Source of the DNA: Archegozetes longisetosus
Lineage: Eukaryota > Arthropoda > Arachnida > Sarcoptiformes > Trhypochthoniidae
NCBI GenBank assembly: GCA_018873245.2
Contig: JAEMBT020000005.1
Coordinates: forward strand, 13,196,001 to 13,260,000
Reading direction: 5' to 3'
DNA: 64,000 bases
The notes beneath the pieces were generated by a model. That model searched no databases. It was given only the letters and a program-made list of their open reading frames with translations, and was not told where the DNA came from. Positions 53,241 to 64,000 of the stretch are shown here, one piece after another. Numbering within the stretch: the first letter of the stretch is position 1; each line of letters begins with the position of its first letter. The translations under genes were made by a program, and so were the position numbers.

Positions 53241-53980
53241 TTTTACTTTGCGTAAAGCTGGGGAAACCATTACATAGCTATATATTTATTATCAGCATGA
53301 TCTGACAAGCAAGTCTCAAGCCACACCCACCTCCGATCACTTCTAAGCTCCACTCACCAAAAGAATTAAAGAAGCGCCTACTAAAATTTTTCTCGAATTT
53401 TCTTCTACTTACACTGTTTAAGAGTATGCATAAAGATTCTCAAAATTCCTTCTGTGGGCAAAATTGTGAATGTTCAAAGTTCGGTTTTTCAAAATTTTGA
53501 TTGGCTTTTACTTTCTGTGAAGCTGATCGAGCCACTACATACATACATGTTTATTATCAGCATGACTTGAAAACGAAAAAGAATCAAGCCACGCCCTCTG
53601 GCCACTTTAAAGCCACACCCACTAAAATTTTCCCAAATTCTGTTCTAAAATTACTGTCTAAGAATGTGCAAGCAGATTCTCGAAATTCTTTCTGTAAGCG
53701 GACTTATAAATTTTCAAAGCTCGATATAAATTATATAATTTTCCACCATTGGAATACCGAAATTTTGAAAATTCATAGCTGCTCATATAAGGAATTTCGA
53801 GAATCCGTTTGCATATTCTTAGACAGTATATTTAGAAGAAAGTTTAAGAAAAGTTTGGTGGGTGGTGCTTAAAAATGGTCGGAGGAGGGCGTGGCTTGAG
53901 ACTAGTTTGTCGAGTCATGCTGATAATGAATATATAGGTATCTAATGGTTTTCCCAGCTTTACGCCAAAGTAAAAGCCAA
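53238..53980. repeat. Three copies of a roughly 250-bp unit, two direct and one inverted
   Basis: Units start at 53238 and 53501 (both beginning with 'TTTTACTTT' and then 'GAAGCTG' or 'AAAGCTG') and run inverted from about 53745 to 53980. Shared blocks are 'TTTATTATCAGCATGA', 'AAGCCACACCCAC', and 'GATTCTC' followed by 'AAATTC'. The second and third copies form a large hairpin centred near 53740. The open frame at 53501-53872 is an artefact of this repeat. Confidence 0.65.
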
Positions 53981-55920
53981 CCTGTGGTCATTAAATCTCT
54001 ACCAAATGCAAAGCCAATAAAAAATTAGCGCAACAGATACTAAGTGAATATTTTTAAATACACATATTGTTATAGAATTTTCTGATATTCAGTTGCTTAA
54101 TAACAATGACTACTACTTCATTACACGACAATTTCAATGGCTACTTAAAAATTGAAATTAGAGCAGCAGGTGCGCAGACCATAATGCGAAGCATGGGTGT
54201 GAAAAATATAGTCGACAGCGATCAAAATTGAGGAACAACTGTAATATTTATGTAAGTCAGTGGCCATTAAGTCTTAAGGAACTGATAGATAAAAACACTT
54301 CTTATTTTGAAGAGTTTTGTAGATATGTAGTTTATTAATATCTATTCATGTGTCTCTAATTAATCACAAAATCAAAATTTATTAATCTAATTAAATTGTA
54401 ACAGAACTTTGTAGATAACAAAATTCAGGCTCCTGTTGTATGCATATTGTATGTAGGGTAGGAGCCAATAAATAAAACTTATTTCTAAAAAACATAACAT
54501 AACCTAACAAAATATTTTCGAAGTACCTGAAATTTGACTCAAAATTGCAACTGCTGTCAAACATTGTAGCACTAATTCAATCCTGAGTCAAACTGAAATT
54601 TGTAAAATTGAAGAACTTTTGAGAGAACGAAAATAAATGTCGCCCTTAAACTTGAAGAGAATGAAAGGTAGAAATAAGAATGAAAAAACGAGGAAATTTT
54701 GGTTCGCTCATATTTTCTTTCTCTCTTTTAATTAGATTTTCCTCTATATAAACACTAATAACTTAATGATATTTTTTGAGGATAAATTGCACAAGTGGTG
54801 AAAAATTGACGCAACAAAATAATATTTGCTTGGGTTTCATAGTTAAATAGAGGGAAACGAGATATGCGTTCGTACATATTCACATATTGAGTCAAAATTA
54901 ATTTTATTAAATAAATTATATGTGAATATGTACGAACGCATATCTCGTTTCCCTTTATTTAACTATGAAACCCAAGCAAATATTATTTTGTTGCGTCAAT
55001 TTTTCACCACTTGTGCAATAAGACTCTGATTTATCCTCAAAAAATCAGTCAGTACACTATCATTAAGTTATTAGTGTTTATATAGAGGAAAATCTAATTA
55101 AAAGAGAGAAAGAAAATATGAGCGAACCAAAATTTCCTCGTTTTTTCATTCTTATTTCTACCTTTCATTCTCTTCAAGTTTACATTTATTCGTTCTCTCA
55201 AAAGTTCTTCAATTTTACAAATTTCAGTTTGACTCAGGATTGAATTAGTGCTACAATGTTTGACAGCAGTTGCAATTTTGAGTCAAATTTCAGGTACTTC
55301 GAAAATATTTTGTTAGGTTATGTTATGTTTTTTAGAAATAAGTTTTATTTATTGGCTCCTACCCTACATACAATATGCATACAACAGGAGCCTGAATTTT
55401 GTTATCTACAAAGTTCTGTTACAATTTAATTAGATTAATAAATTTTGATTTTGTGATTAATTAGAGACACATGAATAGATATTAATAAACTACATATCTA
55501 CAAAACTCTTCAAAATAAGAAGTGTTTTTATCTATCAGTTCCTTAAGACTTAATGGCCACTGACTTACATAAATATTACAGTTGTTCCTCAATTTTGATC
55601 GCTGTCGACTATATTTTTCACACCCGTATATTACATGCTTCGCATCTCTATGGTCTGCTTTGCACCGATAGCGTCTCGAATTTTCTCTAATTTCAATTCT
55701 TTTTAAGTAGCCATTGAAATTGTCGTGTAATGAAGTAGTAGTCATTGTTATTAAGCAACTGAATATCAGAAAATTCTATAACAATATGTGTATTTAAAAA
55801 TATTCACTTAGTATCTGTTGCGCTAATTTTTTATTGGCTTTGCATTTGGTAGAGATTTAATGACCACATTTTGGCTTTAATTTTGCGTGAAGCTGGGAAA
55901 ACCATTAGACATCTATATAT
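53935..55920. repeat. Long palindrome, arms of about 950 bp
   Basis: Left arm 53935-54886 and right arm 54919-55920 are inverted copies around a 32-base spacer. The arms are almost identical over long stretches, apart from short indels and a rearranged patch near 54.16 kb in the left arm. A non-LTR-like coding fragment lies in the right arm at 55482-55745 and a degraded copy lies in the left. The high arm identity means a recent inverted duplication, or possibly an assembly artefact. Confidence 0.75.
55482..55745 (-). pseudogene. Possible C-terminus of a non-LTR retrotransposon reverse transcriptase
   Basis: The 87-codon frame has 'CKADHRDAKHVIYGCEKYSR', then 'QRSKL' and 'PLSLKELI'. A His-x4-Cys pair followed by Tyr-x2-x-Arg-x2-Leu is what the C-terminal tails of R1/I-type LINE proteins show after the RNase H or RT region. 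The frame ends at a stop and is followed downstream by AATAAA-like sequence. The N-terminus and catalytic core are absent. Because the fragment is short, this is tentative. Confidence 0.4.
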
Positions 55921-56594
55921 GATGCATTGGATTCAGTAACGACTTGTGTGGAGATATAAGGTTTTTCGGATTATTGCACTAAATCAATGTTTAGGTCTTT
56001 ACATTCAGACAATGGAGGATAATATTTTTTATGGATGCCTGGGCTATCTCCGATTTCAATGAGTGGCATATCATTTGAAAGGTTTTTTAATGCTGAACAC
56101 AAAAGTCTATAGGCACTTTTTACCAAAATCAATAGTCTTCGAGTTATGAGGGAAAAACCACACTATGTTAATAGTCTATTTTTTCGGGTTTTTAGCCACA
56201 AAAATATAGCGTTTGTGTTGTCCACTCCCTACCATGTGGAGATAAACCCGAATGGAGCATAAAACTAAAACCAGAACTATAAATAAAATACAAACTAAAA
56301 CATTAAAATAATTAATGTGTCAGTGCTATCCGGATGGACAGAGTGTTAAAAAAATCAAATTTTCCACCCGGTGACGTAATCCCGGATAGGTACCTGCCAT
56401 ACCCGAGATACCACAGAACTGTCATTATGTGTGCACAGCACCCGACAGTTCTGAGGCCATTTTTGCCTGTCCGTTTCCTTTGCGAATCATTATTGGAAAC
56501 ACTTTGCCAGACTTAGAAAGTCAGTAGCCCCCTAGAGGCTTCCTCTATGGTGAGCATCTAATTCTGCCTGACAAGATCTTTCTAAATATATATA

Positions 56595-57460
56595 CACCCT
56601 TGGAAACAACTATCTTTAGTCGATTGAAGTCGAATAACTTTTGACTGGATTATTCGATTTTCAAACGGATTTCAGTAAAATGTAGCCAGATAGTGGACAT
56701 TTTTAAAAATATAATTTATTTTGAAAAATCATAATGATAGCAAAACAAATGGGCATCAAAATTAATTTTTGATTTTGATGGAAAATATTGAATTTCTTAT
56801 TTATTTTTTGTTAAAACGAACTTAATGAAATTAATTTCAAATTAAATTTATTATGGATTAAATTGAACACACGAATGTTTGAAAATTTTAGTTATTTACA
56901 ATATCTACAAGAATAGAGCCAAAAGTGAAACTAATAGCTGTTGTGACCACCGGCCGCCTCCAAAACCTCTCCTAATCTTTTGGGCATCGAAATTTTAATA
57001 ATTGATTCCAATTATTGAATCGATTAAATACTTACCAACTCTACGAAGAATATGTGATTTTCTTGTTTTCCTTGCTCTTAATTTAATAAATTGTCTAAAT
57101 TTGATTTCGCGTTCAGCGATAGAAAAAACCATTTTTGAAAATTCGATTAATTTGTTTACAAATTAAAACTTTTAAAAAATTATTTGAATTCGAATTCAAA
57201 CAATAATTTATCAATAAATTACGTTTAGTATTAGTTTCATAATAGAAAACCTAAGTTTTGTTTTTTCGCTTATTCTTATTTTTAAGTTTGCGCTTTCATG
57301 GCCCTTTTCACAGTTACCCTGGTGATTTTTCAAAAAACAATTATATTTTTTAAAATGTCCATTATCTGGCTACAATTTACTGAAATCAGTTTGAAAATCG
57401 AATAATCCAGTCAAAAGTTATTCGACTTCAATCGACTAAAGATAGTTGTTTCCAAGGGTG
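56595..57460. mobile_element. Non-autonomous Tc1/mariner-like element, 866 bp, long TIRs
   Basis: It starts CACCCTTGGAAACAACTATC and ends with its inverted copy, with TA at both flanks (56593-56594 and 57461-57462). The inverted repeats are about 145 bp and differ at only a few positions. The interior has a short minus-strand frame from about 57133 ('MVFSIAEREIKFRQF') that runs to a GTAAGT site, possibly the first exon of a lost transposon gene. Confidence 0.8.
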
Positions 57461-58830
57461 TATATCGACTCAAGGAAGTGAGATCTATCCAAGGAAACCT
57501 AAATCAGCTGAGCCCAAAAATATTATCCTCCTTTGATAAAATAAAATATTAATTAATTGATTTGAATATTAGCCCAAAAAATTAAGCTTGATTCTTATGT
57601 CTAACCTAGTGTTGAAAAAATAAATTTCCGGATAAATTTTATCGAGAAATTTTCTATTTTCTCAGCTCAAAAATACGTTTTAATTGAAATGTTTTAACTC
57701 AAGTGATATACAGCATTAGCGACTCTTAAATACTCGAGAAATCACTTATTTCGGTTTTGGCATTCAAAATAATCATAGAGTAGGGAAAATAGTCCCGAGA
57801 AGCTTTCTAGAAAGTTTCTCATCAAAAATAAAATTTCTGGAAATCTTTCATCACCAGTCTAACCTTAAGTTCATTGCAATTGGTATTCCTATGAAATCCT
57901 TCAATTCGTTGTTGCCATTGAAGTGATGAAGTTTTTATCATAAAACGAAAGTATCACTAAAGTCATAATTACCTTATCTATTGTTGTATTGTAAGGTTCA
58001 CAAAATATTCACATGTTTTAAAGTATGCAATGAATAAACATTATTCATATGGCTTTTTAAAATATAGAGATCATAAGTAAAGGTTCACACAGGATCCGCT
58101 CCACATTGATTATAACTATTAAATTTAACATATTCTTATAAATAAGATTTATCTTCAATATAAATGTTATAAAACCTTTCTAAGACTTAATTTTGTTGTT
58201 TTGCAAGAAAGTTTGCTTTAGGTATGAAAAATATCTTTAAACTGTTTGTTAAAAATACTGATTTTAATTCAATTTATCAATTGTCTAAGAAACCATTGGC
58301 CTTTGTAACCGTAATCATTTGTTTCAGTTAACAGATAGACATCATATAAAGGCAAACTTCGCTTTAAACCACAAGAGTATTAAAACACAGTTTTATAATA
58401 CTCGGCTTTTATATTTTGTACCTCACTTCATAAGAACGTTAGACTATGTATTTTTCGGGGTCTGTATTTATGATCTGTATTTTCACCTTAGGGATAGCTG
58501 TTTTCACCTTACTGTTACAACAAAACAGTAAATGTTTACCGACTACCTCAACCTAACAATGAATTAAAACTCGGAGAAATGCCTTTAGAAAGTACATCTA
58601 ATGAAGAAAAGTCTGAGGCCACTAAAATTAAACATTATACAAAATCTAAGTTTCACAATCTTGGACAGACTTTAATGTTGACTACTATATTTCCTATTAT
58701 GAATTCAAAAAGTACACGCATAAGAGAATGTGCACTAGAGGTCTTTACAAAAATAAAACTTTTAACAAAGCCTTTCATCTAATGAAGAAACATTTGTTAG
58801 AACTAAGCACTAAAGGTATATATGGAGAGG
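57461..58830. other. Region without a supported gene
   Basis: AT-rich sequence downstream of the 866-bp element. The 67-codon frame at 58579-58782 shows no recognisable motif. A short inverted pair (near 56010-56050 and 57510-57535, both with GGAGGATAATATTTTT in one orientation) suggests that the 866-bp element lies inside an older one. Confidence 0.35.
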
Positions 58831-59280
58831 CTGGGACAGTATGAGCTCTTTTGAAAGTCACCAAAAATTGAAGTTTTCATATGGTTTAATATGGAATTTA
58901 GATCAAAAAACTACAAAAATTATCTGAAATCAATAAAAAAAACTGGGACAGCACGACTCGTACCCTCTCATACCTTCAAAAGATGAACTTTACATGTTGT
59001 ATGATGAAGAATTTAAGCTAAAATACTGCAGAAAGTTACATAAAACTACCATATTTCGCTATTGTGAAAATGGAACAATACGAGCTCGTACTTTTAAGTC
59101 ACTAAAAATTGAAGTTTTCGTATCATTTTATGAAGAATTTAAGCTGAAAAACTTCAGAAAATCACCTAAAAATCATTATATTTTCTGGGACAGTACGTCT
59201 CGTACTTTTTGTATCCTTTAAAAATTGAAGTCTTTATAAGTTTTTTTTAAAGAATTTTAGTCACTACTATTCCAAAAACT
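58831..59280. repeat. Degenerate tandem repeat next to the GTPase stop codon
   Basis: About four diverged units start at 58831, 58943, 59070 and 59185, giving spacings of 112, 127 and 115 bp. Each begins with a form of CTGGGACAGTACGA followed by GCTCGTAC or CTCGTAC. Later in the unit come AAAAATTGAAGTTTTCGTAT and GAAGAATTTAAGCT. The array ends at the gene's stop codon, so its last unit probably forms part of the 3' UTR. Confidence 0.6.
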
Positions 59281-62200
59281 TCAATCATCAGACAAATTCG
59301 AGTTTTTATAAAGCCCCGCTTTTTTGCCAAATGAGACGGCAGTATCTTTAATATAGTGTTTTCCTTTTTCATAAATTCTTTGAATTTTTTCCCTTCTTGT
59401 CTTAATAGGAGTTTCAGTATAAGCCATAGTCATTTTTGAAATTGAATCCATGGCAACTTTCATATATTCCTCCAATTCTTTACCCTTATGTTTCAACGAA
59501 TAAAGCTTTTTCTCAAGATTTTTTATATCATCCGGAGTCAATATCTCAACATTTTGTCCTCTTATCATAGCTTCTTCTAAAATGTCAACTTCTTTCTGAT
59601 AACACTCAAGCATGTCTTCCAAACCTTTTAATACTCTATCTTCTCCACTAGTAGGAGATTTTTTTCTTTCTTCTTCTATTAAACGTTGTATGTATTGCGC
59701 TAAAGCGTCATTATATGGAACAATAGCATTACTTTTTAAGAAGGAGCCAAATTTAGCTGATGTTTTCCTAATAATATTTTGTTCTTCTTCTAATTCTTTA
59801 ATATTATTTTCCAAAGTTTTAATGTGTTGTTCAATCGCTTCTCTGGCATTCTTTTTAGAATTAATCATATCTTGTACTGAATTATCAATAACACGTTTTG
59901 ATACTTGTTTTTGTTCATAAGGAAAGTGCATATGTTGGTCCCAAGAACATTTACATACGGTGCAATTTAAATTTTTATCCATTGCACTACATCCCTTAAG
60001 GTCCGCGTTTGGATAAGATTCTGCTAATACCCCTTCGAGATAGCAATGTTCGTGACAAACGGTCACATATTCAATAATTTTTTTTTCTTCAAATGTGCGA
60101 CATTCAACACATTTAGCATTAGTGCAAACAGTTTTCGGATAACTCAATGGAACCGCTTCTAATGCGATCATAGGTATATAGAGATCTTTTAATAGTTCTT
60201 CTTCTCTTTTTTTAGAATTTAATATTTCATTTTTCTTGTCTTCAATGACAGATATGTTTAATTGAATGTTTCGACTGATTTCAGCCAGTGGTTTTGTTAG
60301 GTTTAATATAACTCTTCGGGCGTCATTCAGAGATGTAGTGTCTTTGATTGGGTGAGGTTTAAGAGATGAGATGTGATTTATTAATCGATTAAATTCTTCA
60401 ACAGATATATCCCAACTCTCAGAAAATGTTCTATATTTTTTATCTTCATAAGACAACCCATCATTAATTTCGCAAAGAAATCTAAATGACTCGTTATCCA
60501 TACAATAAACATTATGTTGCGTTAATGCGATCTCCACCTCTTTATTTTCTGATAAAAGATTCCGAAGAGAAACTAAAGTATCTCCTGGCCCATAATTAGA
60601 TCCTCTGGCATTTGTAAAACAGAATACTATGTTTTCTTTGGCGCTTCTATGCAAGTGGGTTAATAGCTCTTTAATACAGAATTTAAACATGACATTAAGT
60701 CTTGCATTATTTGGTTTAAGTAATATACAAATTCCATGCAATTCATCAAAATTCGACAAATATTTGAGTATAGAATCAAAGTTTTTCTTATCCTCTTCTA
60801 TGCCTCTAGTATCTCCAATACCTGGAGTGTCAATAAGTCTAACAGTGAAGTCTTTCCATGGAAATGAGTAAACCCTAGGTTTCTGTGTTGCCGATTGGCC
60901 AGCGATTTGTGATTCATTATCAAAGTTGCCAATTTTAATGACGCGCTCCTTTAATTGTTTATCAGTTATTGTAAATGAGGCGCCGATTAAACTTAATAAC
61001 TCGTTTTGTTTTGCTTCCTCTAATGAAGAGTATGTCAGGTAGTTAGCGATTGCATTAATCCAAGTGCTCTTTCCCACACCTGTTTCACCTAAAATTAAAA
61101 TATTGATTTCTTTCAATGGTCTCATTTTATCTAGTGATTTCTTCAAATCATCCACTGAGAATTGAAGAAAATTCTGCCCATGTTTTTCACTCTTGCATTT
61201 GAATCGAAAACTATCTGCAGGCGCTCGACCACAGGAACAGTAAAAGGATCCATCAAAATCATAATCAAGCAACTCAGAACACTTTTCACAATGCCAGTTG
61301 TGTTCTTCCTTTTCACAATACCCTACATGCAATTATTCTTTTATAAATTTTTGAGAATTGTATACACATATTATTTAGTTATAACTTTATATTTAGTAAG
61401 GAATATCTATTTGTTAAATATATTACTCAAACATCAAAAATATTCAGAGAACTTATTAGAGTTAAATTTTAAAATGTGTAACTATTAAATAATTTCTATT
61501 ATTTACAAACTTAACAACATTTTTATATTTATTCATCCTTCATATTATATATACGATTCCTGAAACTTTGCTGAAGTCTAATAATATTACTCACTATATT
61601 GAAAATTTAGAAATAATTTGACAATGAAATTTCAATTATTACACTAATTATGAGACTTTTCTAAAAATAAAATTAAGCTTTAAATAAGATAAACCTAAAA
61701 ATATATCCTGAAAATTGTGATTATAGTAAAAATTGGAGTATTTCAAAGTCTATTACTTGAGAAATATTAATGATATATCCAACAGTTTCAAAAAAGCGAG
61801 ATTGCTAAAATTAAACGCTTTTTAGTAGAAATATTAATCATAAGTTGTATAAATAGTGATTGTATAGTCAGAGTTCAAATTTTGATTTAAAAAAATCTTC
61901 AATTGTAATAAAAATACATATACCTCTTTTAATTTTCTTTAATAGAAAGTTATTCGAATATTTGATTGATAAAATGGATCTAGATATCGAATAATCGGTT
62001 TTAAATTACAGAAAAATTTAAGTGTTATTTTGTTTCTAAATATAACGTAGTAATAGTAATAATATTAAAGATATAGTATAGATGTATTCTATTTCGTGCT
62101 TATTTTTCTAAATATTTCGATAGTGATATTATCAATAAGTGATACTATTTGATATACACTTAATTGATCGAAAAATATTTACCGTTTATAGATCCAGGAC

Positions 62201-63915
62201 ATCGCAGCTCAACAGCTGTCCTTTTGTTAGGTTTATAAATATTATGTTCAAATTCAGAAGATTTTGCTAAACAATAGGATTCCTTTGTCTTTTGCTCTAA
62301 TAATAAATCTTTATTAACATACTTTCCATTTTTGTAATGACATATTCGTATTCCATCCCCAACACCTTCACTCTCGGCTCCTTCTGGGCAAATGTCCAAA
62401 TCAACAGCTATGAAAGTGGTTGGATTATTTATTTGTCTATTATGAGAGTCATCTTTTGATGATTTCAATAGACTTAGAAATAAATGTAAGTTTTCATTCC
62501 AATTCTGCTTATCTGATTGTTTTAGTTTTTGGCTAAAAAACAACACATAGATATCTCCCATTGAATTCTTCAATTTTTCTACATCAATAGAAGAACCTAA
62601 ACCAATATATGTAACTCCTTCCTTTTTAAGAATGTCTGCAAATGTGATTTTTTCGACGATATTTTGGTAACTGTTAATAATATCCCGCACTTTTTGCATT
62701 GAATATTCTCCATTTTCAAACTCCTTGTGAATGGCCTCCAATTGTTGTGTGCTTGCATCTCCAGAGCGAATATCCACTAAAGCTTTTGCTAACTTTGACC
62801 TTAAAACTGCTTCTATCCTACTAAATTCATTCTTGGTTTCGCCCAACTTTTTAATATCTTCAGTTGGTGTACAATACAGATGACTTTGCATATCATTATA
62901 GATATCATTTAATTCTTGTTTTACTTTTGATATGTCATCAAAAAGTTGCACAAAACATACGATTGATTGCTCATCAATTTGCTTGATTAATCGGTCGGAC
63001 ATTTGACTCACTTTTAAATACTCTTCGAGTACTGATAATGGAATCAAAGTGTATTGCAATGGTTTTCCTAGCATAAAAATAGGAATTATCTCATTGATTA
63101 TAAAAAATTATTTCTTTAATAACATTGGGAAATTTCACTGAATATAAAGTGATTACAATACCTTTTCCATCATTTGCTTTTTGTACCAAACTTGGCATTG
63201 ATTTGATTATGGCCAGTACTTCTTCAAATGTTTGTGGCAGATATTCATTTGGCAGCATATCAGCAAAAATGTGATAAGATAAATTATCTACTTTATTTTC
63301 TTCGTTCGTCTTATAATCGACTTCTGCTCTACCACTAACACTAGAAGCAATTTTCTTCAATTGTGCATCAAGTGATCCTTCAATTTCTTTAATTTCTCGA
63401 TTTTCTGAATTTCCATGTTCCAGGGTAATCATAGAGTTGGCACCCCAATTAGCTTCAACCACAACGTGAGTTGCATTTTTATTACTAATTGCATCCAAAG
63501 AAAAACAATCTCTCAATTGCTCATTAAATATTTCAAGCCTTTCAACTTTAGTTTTAATGTTGTATAAAAGTGAACTTCTAACAGCTCTGGCGCTTTTCTT
63601 TTCATCAGATAAATACTTGCCATGTCCTTCAAGCTTCAAAAGACCGGCTAATATACTAACTTTTAAATCGGCCTTAATATCTAACTTTTCAAATTTTTCT
63701 GAAAATGCTTCCGACCGAACATATTGTATGTCAGAGAAAGGATCATCTGTTATACGAATTGCTGCCAGTGGTAGACTTTTCTTGAATACCGAAACTCCTA
63801 AAAAGCTATCAGTTCTTGCATTATATAGATCTCCAACATTAGCAATACGCCCGACGGCTGCTCTTACTATTTCTTTGTTTTCTATATTTGGCTCAGGACA
63901 GGCACTCCATAGCAT
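59281..63915 (-). CDS. SNTX/MACPF-like domain protein fused to a P-loop GTPase
   Basis: Exons (minus strand) 63915-63162, 63067-62183 and 61322-59281 total 3681 nt (1226 aa). Both introns (94 and 860 nt) are GT-AG and phase 1 on both sides. Exon 1 resembles the N-terminal MACPF-like domain of the stonustoxin/verrucotoxin superfamily. Exon 2 gives a helical FAT-like region (about 252-400) and a thioredoxin-like region (about 401-540), the order known for that family, but no PRY-SPRY follows. Exon 3 starts with paired Cys (near 549, 558, 561, 575, 577), then the GTPase: P-loop GETGVGKS (625-632), DTPG (711-714) and TNAR (783-786) where NKxD is usual. A Cys/His cluster (946-1012) and coiled coils follow. 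Exon 3 has no ATG before its P-loop region, which supports splicing from upstream. The family is widespread outside venoms, so a venom role should not be assumed; membrane attack or immune signalling is inference. Two separate genes remain the alternative. Confidence 0.75.
61323..62182 (-). other. Proposed 860-nt intron between the SNTX-like and GTPase parts
   Basis: The donor is G|GTAAAT at 62182 and the acceptor ATGTAG|GG at 61323; both flanking codons are split after the first base. The interior is AT-rich with stops in all frames. The acceptor lacks a strong pyrimidine tract. Without this splice the upstream frame would end at 62160, and the GTPase frame would begin directly after a stop with no ATG. 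Confidence 0.65.
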
Positions 63916-64000
63916 GTTGAAAGAATAAAGGCAGAAGCAGGAATAAACTAAAAATTTTAAAAATTAGAGATACAATTTTCTAAATTATGCAATTTTTTAT

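Noticed and set aside
53501..53872. 123-codon open frame
   Set aside because: It lies entirely within inverted copies of a repeat unit and shows no protein-like conservation between copies.
58579..58782. 67-codon plus-strand frame near the GTPase gene
   Set aside because: No homology pattern, no neighbouring exon in phase, and it lies in repeat-rich sequence.
63557..63928. Long plus-strand frame opposite the SNTX-like exon
   Set aside because: It is the antisense shadow of a well-supported coding exon.

Overview
The window is eukaryotic nuclear DNA from an animal, very probably an arthropod. It is strongly AT-rich, its genes carry short GT-AG introns (63 to about 540 nt in the compact genes), and long gene-poor stretches are full of decayed Class II transposons. 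The gene families (signal-peptide carboxylesterase, golgin-84) are animal, and there is a short interstitial (TTAGG)3 tract, the arthropod-type telomere motif. A chelicerate such as a mite or spider is my guess; the sequence alone does not settle it.

Layout. 0.27-2.82 kb: a decayed DNA transposon with inverted termini and a broken DUF7869-type gene. 2.93-4.70 kb (-): a complete three-exon secreted carboxylesterase. 5.66-6.15 kb (+): a small four-helix membrane protein of unknown function. 7.29-11.40 kb (+): golgin-84 in seven exons, all splice phases agreeing (640 aa). 11.4-28.9 kb: AT-rich DNA with one MITE and a few exon-like fragments. 28.9-41.05 kb (+): a probable three-exon gene of unknown function (391 aa) with a 9.1 kb intron holding a hairpin repeat. 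41-58.8 kb: a transposon graveyard with a SWIM-finger relic, a small hAT element with a nearly matching target duplication, several foldback elements, mariner relics, two TA-flanked long-TIR elements and a palindrome of about 2 kb. 58.8-59.3 kb: a degenerate tandem repeat.

59.28-63.92 kb (-): the most interesting locus. Three long open segments first look like a frameshifted stonustoxin-like (SNTX/MACPF) gene followed by a separate GTPase gene. Two introns, both phase 1 with GT-AG ends, connect them into one reading frame of 1227 codons. The predicted 1226-aa protein has the order MACPF-like domain, helical FAT-like domain, thioredoxin-like domain, Cys-rich zinc-ribbon-like segment, P-loop GTPase, second Cys/His cluster, coiled coils. 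A nucleotide switch joined to a pore-forming-type module suggests an immune or conflict effector; that role is inference.

How the genes relate: the esterase, membrane protein, golgin-84 and unknown gene look like unrelated neighbours, with no sign of shared function. The 42-58 kb repeat block separates them from the SNTX-GTPase locus.
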